A stretch of 64,000 bases of DNA, taken from the NCBI RefSeq assembly GCF_009696675.1, contig NZ_VULN01000003.1, forward strand, positions 153,145-217,144, in the 5' to 3' direction. Each line of letters begins with the position of its first letter. Position 1 is the first letter of the stretch. Source of the stretch: Acidaminococcus fermentans (lineage in GTDB: Bacteria; Bacillota; Negativicutes; Acidaminococcales; Acidaminococcaceae). Positions 28,298 through 36,733 of this stretch are shown in pieces. The translations under genes and the position numbers were made by a program. The notes below the pieces were generated by a model that did no database searches, was not told the origin of the DNA, and worked only from the letters and a program-made list of their open reading frames with translations.

Positions 28298-29248
28298 TTG
28301 GGAAGAAAAAGCAATACGCTGGACCGCCTGGCTTTGAACCGGTTGATCCTGGAAGGGTCCCACCGGTATTTTGAAGATTTGCCAGCAGAGGATTCTTCTT
28401 TAACCTTTTCCGTCCTGTCCCGGGAAATGGAAAAACAACTGGGGGTTTCTCAGGTGGATACGGATGTATTGAAAACATTGGGATTTTATACGGCAGGAGG
28501 CAAGTTCTCCCATGTGGCGGAACTTTTTTCTGATCAGAATACCTTTCCGGGGGTGGATATGATGGTCTTTGGCCGGTCCATCAACGAAATCCGGGAACGG
28601 ATCAAAATCCATGGATGTTCCGTATTGTCGCTGTTCCACCAGGCTGTGGAACGGATTGCCCGGGAATACCAGGTGGAGAAAATCGATGGAGTGGAACGGC
28701 GGATGGTGGAGAAGATTCCCGGCCAGGCCATCAGAGAAGCCATGGCCAACGCTCTGGTACATCGTACCTGGGATATTCCCACTGCTATACGGGTGGCCAT
28801 GTATCCGGACAAGGTGGAAATTACCTCGCCGGGAGGACTGCCGGCAGGCATCAGCCAGGAAGAATATCTCCATCATCAGATTTCCATTCTGCGGAATCCC
28901 AAACTGGCCAATGTGTTCTATCGGCTGGGGTATATTGAAGCCTTTGGAACGGGCATCCAGCGGATCCTTTATGCCTACCGCCAAAGCCGGGTCAAACCGG
29001 ATTTTCAGGTAACGGATCATATTATTCAGGTGATCCTGCCTCTGGTGGATGCCATGCCGCCCTTGGACCAGGAGGAGCAAAGAATCTGTGCCGTATTTCC
29101 GGAAAATGGCCTGCTGAGCCGGCAGGAAATCGAACAGGCCACCGGTTTTGAAAAGACCAAAGTCATCCGTCTGTTGAACCGGCTGGTGGGGAAAAAGGCC
29201 GTGCTGAAAGTGGGCAAAGGCCGGGGTACCCGGTACCAGCGGCAGTAA
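28298..29248 (+). CDS. AlbA-less RecG-like ATP-binding transcriptional regulator
   Basis: A 316-residue protein. The GHKL-type ATP-binding region (HATPase_c_4 pattern) is visible as AIREAMANALVHRTWDIP near 147 and YPDKVEITSPGGLPAG near 169, then RNPKLANVFYRLGYIEAFGTGI near 200-221. A C-terminal winged helix follows (about 255-316, LLSRQEIEQATGFEKTKVIRLL). Family members usually start with an AlbA_2 DNA-binding domain of about 130 residues, which is missing here. The start is TTG 28298 after AAAGGGGG. The iterated operator upstream suggests self-control. Confidence 0.75.
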   Translation: MGRKSNTLDRLALNRLILEGSHRYFEDLPAEDSSLTFSVLSREMEKQLGVSQVDTDVLKTLGFYTAGGKFSHVAELFSDQNTFPGVDMMVFGRSINEIRERIKIHGCSVLSLFHQAVERIAREYQVEKIDGVERRMVEKIPGQAIREAMANALVHRTWDIPTAIRVAMYPDKVEITSPGGLPAGISQEEYLHHQISILRNPKLANVFYRLGYIEAFGTGIQRILYAYRQSRVKPDFQVTDHIIQVILPLVDAMPPLDQEEQRICAVFPENGLLSRQEIEQATGFEKTKVIRLLNRLVGKKAVLKVGKGRGTRYQRQ

Positions 29249-29266
29249 TCCAAAAGGAGGGAAATT

Positions 29267-31294
29267 TTGTTCAGTCTATTCTACGCATCGCTGCAGCAGG
29301 ATGGAAAGCTGTTTTTGTTCTTTCCCATTCTGTGTGCTGTTTTTCGTCTGATTTTCATTGCTGTGTACAATCCGTACCGGAGCCTGAAAGGCAAGGGGAA
29401 GGTAATCTGGCACTGTTTCCGGTACGGGTTCTGGTGGGGGATGGATTTCAACGCCTATGTGTTCCTGATTCCCCTGGTGGTACTGTCCATTCCCGGGGCC
29501 TTTTTTACCGACTGGTACCGGAAAGGAGACCTGCTGCGGATGGCGGGAGGGCTTACCTACAGCCTGGTACTGTACCTGGCCTTTGCCGGGAAGATGCTGT
29601 TCTACAAGCATTTCCATGATATCTTCAACCAGACCATGAAGCTGGGGGCCAAAGCGGAAAAGCACAACCTGGTGGATATTTTCTTCCATCAGGACCACGG
29701 GGTCTGGATCCTCTTGGGCATCCTGCCCTATCTGGGGGTGTGCGACTTCTGCATCCACAAGCTGCTCCAGCTGCCCAGCTTCCAGTATCTGATCTTTTTC
29801 AGCCCGGTGCTCCAGTACGCCTACAACACGGTGATCGTCCTGGGGGCTGTGGCGGCTTTTTACTGGTTCCGGTACGGGGGGACTTTTTGGCATGACGACA
29901 AGCCGGAATGGGATACCATCCCCAGTGTGGTAAAAAAGGACATTTTCTTTGCCAAGGCCACGGTGGACGATCTGGTGGCCCTGGAACAGGTGATGAAGCA
30001 CAAACTGAATCCGGCCTATGAGCACACCGATGCCCAGGACCTGAAAGCCATCCAGCCCTTCCTTACGGAAAAGGTCCCGGCGGACAAGCTGCCCAACCCG
30101 GCCTATGGGTTCAAAAGGACGGCCAAAGGGGCCCGGATCACCAAACCCACCCATATTTTCCTTTTTGTGGGAGAAACCTATCTCCAGCAGTTCTTTGATC
30201 CCCAGTTCGCCTGTCTGAACCTGGTGGAAGGGGGCCGGCAGCTGATGGAGGATCCTCATACGGCGTCCCTGACCAGTGCTCTTTCTGCCGGTATCATCTC
30301 CCGGCCTTCCATTGTAAGCCTGATGAGCGGAATCTTCGATGCAGGGCTGGAACTGAACGAAAAAGAAAGCTTCTGGCGCAACAACCTGCCCACGGCCCTG
30401 CCCCGGCAGCTGAAAAAACTGGGGTATCATTCCACCTACTGGTACGGTGGGAATGTAACCTATGGGAACTTCAACCAGTTTGCTCCCGCCTGCGGCTTCG
30501 ACCAGGTGATGACCGCCACGGATTTCTGTGGTAAAGACGCTCCCAAGACCTGGGTGGGGGTCTATGACAATGTGTTCCTGGAAAAGGCGGCGGAACTGAT
30601 CCTCCAGCAGGAAGAGGCCAACGGGCCCTACCAGTTCCATTTCCTGTACACCACCAGCTACCACGGCCCCTTCAAGATTCCCCTGAAGGAGTACGGGTAT
30701 GACCCGGAAAAGGTGATGCCTGAGGCGCCCCGGGACATCCGGCGGAACAAGGAAATCCAGAAAAACCTGGGGACCTTCTGGTTCTCGGACCAGGCCCTGG
30801 GGAAATTCATCCGGACCATGCGGAAAGCCTATCCGGACTGTCTGTTCATCCTTACCGGGGACCATTCCATCGATATGAGCCCGGTGCTGGGGAAAACCTC
30901 TCTGATGGGACGGGACTGCAACCTGCGGGAACGGCACAGCCCGGTGCTGCTGGTGAACCACCGGGAGCTGAATCCCCACAGCCTGGCCGGGAATACCATC
31001 GGGAGCCACATGAACATTGCCCCCACCATTTTCGAACTGATCGCCCCCAAGGGGTTCACCTATTATTCCTTGTATCCTTCTCTGCTGGAACCCATCGATC
31101 ATGTGGTATCGCCTTACCACTGGCTGCGGAAAGACGCCTACGGCAGCTACAGCCAGGACTTCTATCAGCCCCTGGGGCCCCAGTACGGTCCCGAAGACCT
31201 CCAGGAAGGCCCCAAACCTTACACGGAAGAAAGGGAAGCCTGGATGGACCTCACCGGTTATCTGGTCCGGCATCCGGAGGTGCTGGAAAGATAA
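29267..31294 (+). CDS. LTA-synthase/sulfatase-family membrane transferase
   Basis: A 675-residue protein with about five N-terminal membrane helices (to about 205) and a C-terminal sulfatase-fold domain. Motifs include FLFVGETYLQQFFDP near residue 302, YTTSYHGPF near 465 and FILTGDHSIDM near 530. The GET Thr is the likely nucleophile. Such enzymes transfer phosphoglycerol or phosphoethanolamine to surface glycans. TTG 29267 is preceded by AAAGGAGGG. It is the second sulfatase-fold enzyme of this locus and has normal chromosomal GC. Confidence 0.8.
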   Translation: MFSLFYASLQQDGKLFLFFPILCAVFRLIFIAVYNPYRSLKGKGKVIWHCFRYGFWWGMDFNAYVFLIPLVVLSIPGAFFTDWYRKGDLLRMAGGLTYSLVLYLAFAGKMLFYKHFHDIFNQTMKLGAKAEKHNLVDIFFHQDHGVWILLGILPYLGVCDFCIHKLLQLPSFQYLIFFSPVLQYAYNTVIVLGAVAAFYWFRYGGTFWHDDKPEWDTIPSVVKKDIFFAKATVDDLVALEQVMKHKLNPAYEHTDAQDLKAIQPFLTEKVPADKLPNPAYGFKRTAKGARITKPTHIFLFVGETYLQQFFDPQFACLNLVEGGRQLMEDPHTASLTSALSAGIISRPSIVSLMSGIFDAGLELNEKESFWRNNLPTALPRQLKKLGYHSTYWYGGNVTYGNFNQFAPACGFDQVMTATDFCGKDAPKTWVGVYDNVFLEKAAELILQQEEANGPYQFHFLYTTSYHGPFKIPLKEYGYDPEKVMPEAPRDIRRNKEIQKNLGTFWFSDQALGKFIRTMRKAYPDCLFILTGDHSIDMSPVLGKTSLMGRDCNLRERHSPVLLVNHRELNPHSLAGNTIGSHMNIAPTIFELIAPKGFTYYSLYPSLLEPIDHVVSPYHWLRKDAYGSYSQDFYQPLGPQYGPEDLQEGPKPYTEEREAWMDLTGYLVRHPEVLER

Positions 31295-31320
31295 AATCTG
31301 TCAGCGGTCAACGGCCGGTG

Positions 31321-31348
31321 GAAGGAACCCACAGCTGTGGGTTCCTTC
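31321..31348. terminator. 28-bp perfect palindrome
   Basis: GAAGGAACCCACAG and its exact complement abut with no spacer (axis 31334/31335), 26 bp after the sulfatase gene. No T-run follows. It may stop transcription weakly or bind a dimeric protein. Confidence 0.45.
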
Positions 31349-31356
31349 TGAAGGGA

Positions 31357-31780
31357 AACGCAGCCCTATGGGCTGCTAACCCACCACCCATGCTGCGCAT
31401 GGATACCCCCGCCCTTGTAAAGGGCGGATATACGCTCGGGCTAACGCCCATTGCCTCCGTGACACGCAGCCTGAGCTCCAGAGTCACTATCCGTCCCTTT
31501 CCAAGGGCGGGGGACCGTTGCGCTTGTAAAGGGCGGATATACGCTTGGGCTAACTCCCATTGCCCCCGTGATACGCAGCCTGAGCTCCAGTGCCACTGTC
31601 CGTCCCTTTCCAAGGGCGGGGGACCGTTGCGCTTGTAAAGGGCGGATATACGCTTGGGCTAACGCCCATTGCCCCCGTGACACGCAGCCTGAGCTCCAGC
31701 GTCACTATCCGTCCCTTTTCAAGGGCGGGGGACCGTTGCGCTTGCGCAATGGTGGTGGGTTAGCAGCCGCTGGCTGCGTT
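31357..31780. repeat. 3 x 109-bp tandem array within inverted repeats
   Basis: Three copies of a 109-bp unit start at 31414, 31523 and 31632 and end at 31740, with only scattered substitutions. The array is bracketed by inverted repeats: GGCTGCTAACCCACCACC (31371-31388) against 31751-31768, and AACGCAGCC (31357-31365) against 31772-31780. Each unit can form a stem of the GTGAC...GTCAC type and carries CCCTTTCCAAGGGCGG. No credible gene lies in 31295-31924. The unit has no spacer diversity, so it is not CRISPR. Confidence 0.85.
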
Positions 31781-31848
31781 TTTATTTCTAAAAATTTGCC
31801 TGCAAGTTTTTTCCAATGTCTGCTGACCGTTGACAGTTGAACGTTGAC

Positions 31849-31885
31849 GGGGTGCCGCACGCAATGTGCGGCACCCCCTTTTTTT
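31849..31885 (+). terminator. strong terminator before ugd
   Basis: GGGGTGCCGCAC (31849-31860) and GTGCGGCACCCC (31866-31877) pair perfectly around a five-base loop, followed by seven T residues. Confidence 0.9.
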
Positions 31886-31886
31886 A

Positions 31887-31895
31887 TGGTATAAT
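31887..31895 (+). promoter_or_regulatory. extended -10 promoter of ugd
   Basis: TGGTATAAT lies immediately after the terminator T-run, 30 bp before the ugd start. No good -35 is seen because the terminator hairpin occupies that position. Confidence 0.55.
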
Positions 31896-31924
31896 ATTCT
31901 TATTGCAGGAAAGGAGCCGTTTTT

Positions 31925-33091
31925 ATGAAAATCGCTATTGCAGGCACCGGCTATGTGGGCCTTTCCAACGGGCTCCTGCTGGCCCAGCACCAGGAAGTGG
32001 TGGCGCTGGACATTGTGCCGGAAAAAGTACAGATGCTCAACGAAGGCCGGTCCCCTCTGGTGGATGCGGATATTTCCCGCTTCCTGAAACGGAAGGATAT
32101 CCGGTTCCGGGCCACTCTGGATCCCCGGGACGCCTTCGAAGGAGCTTCCTATATCATTATCTCCACCCCCACCAACTACGATCCCCAGAAAAACTTCTTC
32201 GATACTTCTTCCGTGGAAAAAGTCATTGAAGAAGTGCTGGCCATCAACCCGGAAGCGGTGATGGTAATCAAATCCACGGTGCCGGTGGGCTATACGGAAG
32301 AAATCCGGAAACAGTACCATACGGACAACATCATCTTCTCTCCGGAATTCCTCCGGGAAGGGAAGGCTCTGTACGACAATCTCCATCCCTCCCGGATCGT
32401 AGTGGGGGAGGATTCTCCCCGGGGCCGGCAGTTTGCGGCTCTCCTGGCAGAAGGGGCGGAAAAAAAGGACATCCCCCAGCTGTTCACGGGCTCTACGGAA
32501 GCGGAAGCCATCAAGCTGTTTGCCAACACCTATCTGGCTCTCCGGGTGGCCTACTTCAATGAACTGGATTCCTATGCGGAAATCCGGGGACTGTCCACGG
32601 CCCAGATCATCAAAGGGGTCTGCCTGGATCCCCGGATCGGGGACTTCTACAACAATCCTTCCTTTGGGTACGGGGGCTACTGCCTGCCCAAGGATACCAA
32701 ACAGCTCCTGGCCAACTACCAGGATGTGCCCCAGAACCTGATTTCCGCCATTGTGGCGGCCAACCGGACCCGGAAGGACCACATTGCTGACGAAATCCTG
32801 GCCCGGAATCCCAAAACGGTGGGAATCTACCGGCTGACCATGAAAAGCGCTTCGGACAATTTCCGTTCTTCCGCCATCCAGGGTGTGATGAAACGGATCA
32901 AGGCCAAGGGGATCCCGGTGGTGGTCTATGAACCCACCCTGAAAGAAAAGGACTTTTTCCGGTCCCCGGTGTGCCGGGACCTGGACCAGTTCAAAAAGGA
33001 ATGTGACCTGATCGTGGCCAACCGCTGGTCAGAGGATCTGGCGGATGTGAAAGACAAAGTCTATACCCGGGACCTGTTTGACCGGGACTAA
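31925..33091 (+). CDS. ugd: UDP-glucose 6-dehydrogenase
   Basis: Oxidises UDP-glucose to UDP-glucuronate with two NAD+. The 388-residue length matches the short bacterial form. The N-terminal NAD site is [16 protein letters not shown] (residues 5-20). The active-site cysteine is in [14 protein letters not shown] near residue 256, and STVPVGYT and [16 protein letters not shown] are conserved. AAAGGAG precedes the ATG. It forms an operon with the epimerase nine bases downstream, together making uronic-acid sugar donors for surface glycans. Confidence 0.95.
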   Translation: MKIAIAGTGYVGLSNGLLLAQHQEVVALDIVPEKVQMLNEGRSPLVDADISRFLKRKDIRFRATLDPRDAFEGASYIIISTPTNYDPQKNFFDTSSVEKVIEEVLAINPEAVMVIKSTVPVGYTEEIRKQYHTDNIIFSPEFLREGKALYDNLHPSRIVVGEDSPRGRQFAALLAEGAEKKDIPQLFTGSTEAEAIKLFANTYLALRVAYFNELDSYAEIRGLSTAQIIKGVCLDPRIGDFYNNPSFGYGGYCLPKDTKQLLANYQDVPQNLISAIVAANRTRKDHIADEILARNPKTVGIYRLTMKSASDNFRSSAIQGVMKRIKAKGIPVVVYEPTLKEKDFFRSPVCRDLDQFKKECDLIVANRWSEDLADVKDKVYTRDLFDRD

Positions 33092-33100
33092 GGAGCAGTT

Positions 33101-34099
33101 ATGGAACCTTTTGACGCCAACAAGAAAATCCTGATCACCGGAGCCGCCGGCTTCATCGGCTATCACCTGGCCAGACGGCTGCTGTCCCTGGGGGCCCGGG
33201 TGGCCGGACTGGACAACATGAACGCCTATTACGATGTGCAGCTGAAGAAGGACCGGCTGGCCCGGCTGGAACTGTACCCGGCCTTTTCCTTCACCCAGGG
33301 AGACCTGGCGGACAAGGAAACGGTGGACCGGACCTTTGGGGATTTCCGGCCGGACATTGTGGTGAACCTGGCGGCCCAGGCCGGGGTCCGCTACAGCATC
33401 GACCATCCCAGGGAATACATCGATTCCAACATTGTGGGGTTCTTCAACATTCTGGAGGCCTGCCGGCATTTCCAGCCTGAACATCTGCTGTTCGCTTCCA
33501 GTTCCTCCGTATACGGGAATCAGAAGAAGACCCCCTTTGCCACCACGGACAATGTGGATCATCCCATCAGCCTCTATGCGGCCACCAAGAAATCTGACGA
33601 ACTGATGGCCTATACCTACTGCCATCTGTACGGGATCCCGGCCACCGGCCTCCGGTTCTTTACGGTGTACGGGCCTTTCGGCCGGCCGGACATGGCGTAT
33701 TTCAAATTCACCAACAAGATCATGAAGGGGGAACCCATCACCATCTTCAACCAGGGGGACATGTACCGGGACTTCACCTATGTGGACGATATTGTCACCG
33801 GCATCCAGAACATGCTGTGCCATCCTCCCAAGGCCAATGAGGAGGGGGACCGGTACAAGATCTACAACATCGGGAACAACCACCCGGAAAAGCTCATGAC
33901 TTTCATCGAGACCCTGGAAAAGGCCCTGGGAAAAACGGCGGAGAAGGAATACCTGCCCATGCAGCCCGGGGACGTGTACCAGACCTATGCGGACGTAAGC
34001 GAACTGGAACGTGACTTCGGATTCCGGCCCAGCACCACCATTACCGAAGGGCTGGGGAAGTTCGCCCAGTGGTACCGGGAGTATTATCATGTTGAGTGA
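33101..34099 (+). CDS. UDP-glucuronate 4-epimerase-like SDR
   Basis: A 332-residue extended short-chain dehydrogenase. TGAAGFIGYHLA (residues 14-25) is the NAD site, SSSSVYG holds the catalytic Ser region, and YAATKKSDE supplies the Tyr-x3-Lys pair. NLAAQAGVRYSIDHP is typical of UDP-glucuronate 4-epimerases. It lies directly behind ugd, whose product would be its substrate. The last codon and stop lie in a run of GAGTGAA repeats. Confidence 0.87.
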   Translation: MEPFDANKKILITGAAGFIGYHLARRLLSLGARVAGLDNMNAYYDVQLKKDRLARLELYPAFSFTQGDLADKETVDRTFGDFRPDIVVNLAAQAGVRYSIDHPREYIDSNIVGFFNILEACRHFQPEHLLFASSSSVYGNQKKTPFATTDNVDHPISLYAATKKSDELMAYTYCHLYGIPATGLRFFTVYGPFGRPDMAYFKFTNKIMKGEPITIFNQGDMYRDFTYVDDIVTGIQNMLCHPPKANEEGDRYKIYNIGNNHPEKLMTFIETLEKALGKTAEKEYLPMQPGDVYQTYADVSELERDFGFRPSTTITEGLGKFAQWYREYYHVE

Positions 34100-34135
34100 A
34101 GAGTGAAGAGTGAAGAGTGAAGAGTGAAGAGTGAA
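34094..34135. repeat. six tandem GAGTGAA heptamers
   Basis: Six exact 7-bp copies run from the last sense codon of the epimerase gene to the RBS of the next gene. The stop TGA of the epimerase is part of the first unit, and the last unit runs into AGAGGAGA, the likely RBS of the hydrolase. Copy number could vary by slippage without changing the spacing between RBS and ATG. Confidence 0.85.
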
Positions 34136-34147
34136 GAGGAGACCCAC

Positions 34148-34975
34148 ATGACCAAATTCATTGCTGCTGCTGTCCAGATGGACTCCCAGGATGATAAAAA
34201 TGCCAATCTGGCTGCGGCCGAAGGCTATATCCGGGAGGCGGCCGCCAGGGGAGCCAGTCTGGTGGTGCTGCCGGAATCCATGAACTACATCGGCCGGGAT
34301 ATGGCCGGAGAAGCAGAAACCATCCCTGGAGGTCCCACCTTCCGGAAGATGGCGGAACTGGCCCGGGAACTGGGGATCTGGCTGGAAGCCGGGAGCATTT
34401 ATGAAAGCAATCCGGAAGACCCGGCCCGTCCCTTCAACACCACCTTCCTGGTGCGCCCGGACGGAACCCTGGCCGCCAAATATGCCAAGCTCCATCCCTT
34501 TGACGTGGTGTTGCCCAACGGGGTAACCAGCCGGGAAAGCGACCGGGTGTGCCCGGGGAAGACCCTTGCCCTGGGGGATACGGAATGGGGGAAACTGGGC
34601 CTGGCCATCTGCTACGATGTCCGGTTCGGAGAGATGTTCCGGATCATGGCCCTGGAAGGGGCGAAGATTTTTGCTGTCCCTGCCAATTTCACCGTGAACA
34701 CCGGGAAGGACCACTGGGAAGTGCTGGTCCGGGCCCGGGCCATCGAGAATGAATGTTACGTAATCGCTCCCAACCAGATGGGGAAGAAGCCCCGGTTCAC
34801 CGCCTACGGGAATTCTCTGATCGTGGATCCCTGGGGCACGGTAATTGCCAGGGCGTCGGACAAGCCGGGGGTCATCACCGCCGAAATCGACCTGGATTAC
34901 GTGACCAAAGTCCGCCAGAGCACCTTTACCCTGGACAACCGGCGGCCGGATGTGTATGAATTGAAAATGTTGTAA
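34148..34975 (+). CDS. carbon-nitrogen hydrolase (nitrilase superfamily)
   Basis: A 275-residue cytoplasmic hydrolase with the full Glu-Lys-Cys triad: Glu43 in VVLPESMNY, Lys114 in YAKLHPFD, and Cys155 in LAICYDVRF. The pattern is close to Nit/omega-amidase-like members that hydrolyse deaminated glutathione or alpha-keto amides; the substrate is not certain. ATG 34148 follows AGAGGAGA. It reads in the same direction as ugd and the epimerase but has no obvious link to glycan synthesis. Confidence 0.85.
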   Translation: MTKFIAAAVQMDSQDDKNANLAAAEGYIREAAARGASLVVLPESMNYIGRDMAGEAETIPGGPTFRKMAELARELGIWLEAGSIYESNPEDPARPFNTTFLVRPDGTLAAKYAKLHPFDVVLPNGVTSRESDRVCPGKTLALGDTEWGKLGLAICYDVRFGEMFRIMALEGAKIFAVPANFTVNTGKDHWEVLVRARAIENECYVIAPNQMGKKPRFTAYGNSLIVDPWGTVIARASDKPGVITAEIDLDYVTKVRQSTFTLDNRRPDVYELKML

Positions 34976-35008
34976 AAATGGGGTGTGAATTCTTTCGCAC
35001 CCCATTTT
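34975..35008 (+). terminator. terminator after C-N hydrolase
   Basis: AAAATGGGGTG (34975-34985) and CACCCCATTTT (34998-35008) pair perfectly and begin at the last base of the stop codon. Confidence 0.85.
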
Positions 35009-35123
35009 CGTACATTATTTTTACGGAAACGTGTCAATTTCTTGTCCATAGTGTATAATGTAAAGTATCATATTACGCTTTTTTCTGCAGAGGAACAGGA
35101 AAAAGCCCTGAAAGGGAGGACAA

Positions 35124-36536
35124 ATGTCAATGTCACAAATACTTACCACCATGGACGACGTACTGTATTATCCCATCCTGGTCATCGTGCTGCTGGCAGC
35201 CGGCCTGTTCTTTACGGTTCGGACCCGACTGATTCAGTTCCGCTGGTTCCGGGAATGCATCCGAGTGGTCATGCAGAAGCCCAGCAAGGAAGGGTCCGTA
35301 TCTTCGTTCCAGGCTCTGATGGTTTCCACCGCTTCCCGGGTGGGCACCGGGAACATCATCGGTATCTCCACCGCCCTGTGCCTGGGTGGCTTCGGTTCCG
35401 TGTTCTGGATGTGGGCCATTGCCATCATCGGCGGTGCTACGGCCTTCATCGAAAGCACTCTGGCCCAGGTGTACAAACGCCGGGATGCCAACGGGGACAG
35501 CTACGGCGGACCGGCCTACTACATTGAAATCGCTCTCCACAACAAACTGCTGGCAGGGGCCTTTGCCTTCTTCCTGATCATCACCTATGCCGGCGGGTTC
35601 AATGCCCTGGCTTCCTACAACCTCCAGTCCACCTTCAGCGTGTACGGATTCTATGAAAAAGGGGTCACCTCCTGGGTCATCGGGGCCATCCTGGCTGTGC
35701 TGGTGGGCTACTGTCTCATGGGCGGCGGCAAACGGATCATGCGGGTGACGGAAGTGCTGGTGCCCTTTATGGGGGTTCTGTATGTAATCCTGGCCCTGGT
35801 GATCATTGTGATGCACATCGGGATGATTCCCTCCGTGCTGTCCGCCGTGTTCGCCGATGCCTTTGACTTCCAGAAGATCCTGGGGGGTATCAGCGGTTCC
35901 TGCATGATGTATGGCATCAAACGGGGCCTGTATTCCAACGAAGCCGGTGTAGGGTCCGCCCCCAACGCCGCCGCTGCGGCTGATGTGGCCCATCCGGCCC
36001 AGCAGGGTCTGGTGCAGATGCTGTCCGTGTTCATCGATACGGTGCTCTGCACGGCTACCGCCCTCATGTGCATATTCTCCGGGGTGGTACCCACCAAGGC
36101 CATGGCCGGGGCTCCCTATGTACAGGCTGCCACCCAGACAGACTTCGGGGCTTTCGGTCCCATTATGATCACCGTGGCCATGGTGCTCTTTGCCTTTACC
36201 ACCCTGATTGGGAACCTGTTCTATGTGGACAACTGCCTGGCCTACCTGAACGGGAAAAAGACTCCCAGTGCCGGCTTCATGAAGGGCTTCCGGCTGCTGG
36301 CGGTGCTGGTGATCTTTGTGGGCGCCGGCATGTCCATGGACAACGCCTGGGCTGTGGCTGATATCTGCATGGCCTTCATGTGCCTGATCAACATCCCTTC
36401 CATCCTGGCCCTGAACGGCACGGCCATTGCAGTGATGGACGATTACGGCAAACAGCTGGATGCCGGAGTGGAAAACCCGGTATTCAAGGCATCCAATATC
36501 GGTCTGGACGAATCCGAGCTGGATTACTGGAAATAA
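35124..36536 (+). CDS. alanine/glycine:cation symporter (AGCS family)
   Basis: A 470-residue membrane protein with about ten hydrophobic helices. Family signatures are VSTASRVGTGNIIGISTAL near residue 72-90 and GIKRGLYSNEAGVGSAPNAAAAA near 267-289. It takes up alanine or glycine with sodium or protons. GGGAGGA (35114-35120) serves ATG 35124 or the in-frame ATG 35130, and the second has the better spacing. A TATAAT at 35054-35059 is a candidate -10. It is monocistronic between two terminators. Confidence 0.93.
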   Translation: MSMSQILTTMDDVLYYPILVIVLLAAGLFFTVRTRLIQFRWFRECIRVVMQKPSKEGSVSSFQALMVSTASRVGTGNIIGISTALCLGGFGSVFWMWAIAIIGGATAFIESTLAQVYKRRDANGDSYGGPAYYIEIALHNKLLAGAFAFFLIITYAGGFNALASYNLQSTFSVYGFYEKGVTSWVIGAILAVLVGYCLMGGGKRIMRVTEVLVPFMGVLYVILALVIIVMHIGMIPSVLSAVFADAFDFQKILGGISGSCMMYGIKRGLYSNEAGVGSAPNAAAAADVAHPAQQGLVQMLSVFIDTVLCTATALMCIFSGVVPTKAMAGAPYVQAATQTDFGAFGPIMITVAMVLFAFTTLIGNLFYVDNCLAYLNGKKTPSAGFMKGFRLLAVLVIFVGAGMSMDNAWAVADICMAFMCLINIPSILALNGTAIAVMDDYGKQLDAGVENPVFKASNIGLDESELDYWK

Positions 36537-36549
36537 TTCCGGACAACCA

Positions 36550-36587
36550 AACTCTCCCTGCCTCCTCACAGGGGGAGTTTTTCTTTT
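36550..36587 (+). terminator. terminator of symporter gene
   Basis: AACTCTCCCTG (36550-36560) pairs with CAGGGGGAGTT (36569-36579, one mismatch), followed by TTTTCTTTT. Confidence 0.82.
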
Positions 36588-36615
36588 GCCTTTTTCCTGT
36601 CTGTCTGACTTTTGG

Positions 36616-36644
36616 TTGCTTATTTCCACCTTTTGTGCTATGCT
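36616..36644 (+). promoter_or_regulatory. tig-clpP-clpX promoter
   Basis: TTGCTT (36616-36621) and an extended -10, TGCTATGCT (TATGCT at 36639-36644), are 17 bp apart and 90 bp before the trigger factor start. No CIRCE or other heat-shock operator is seen. Confidence 0.6.
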
Positions 36645-36733
36645 ATATGAGCGGTTTTTTAAGCAATTACGACAGACTGTTAAGCATGAGACAAATAAAA
36701 ATGGCTGACAGCATGTGAGGAGGATTTTTTTAA

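Noticed and set aside
31414..31740. CRISPR array
   Set aside because: The 109-bp units follow each other directly with near-identical sequence and no variable spacers, and no cas genes are in the window.
31318..31840. Open frames across the tandem repeats on both strands
   Set aside because: The repeated peptide arises because 109 is not a multiple of three and stops happen to be absent. No start site, RBS or family similarity supports translation.
35009..35123. Riboswitch ahead of the alanine/glycine symporter (for example a glycine aptamer)
   Set aside because: The space of about 115 bp also holds a promoter. No conserved glycine-aptamer core or terminator/antiterminator pair could be seen.
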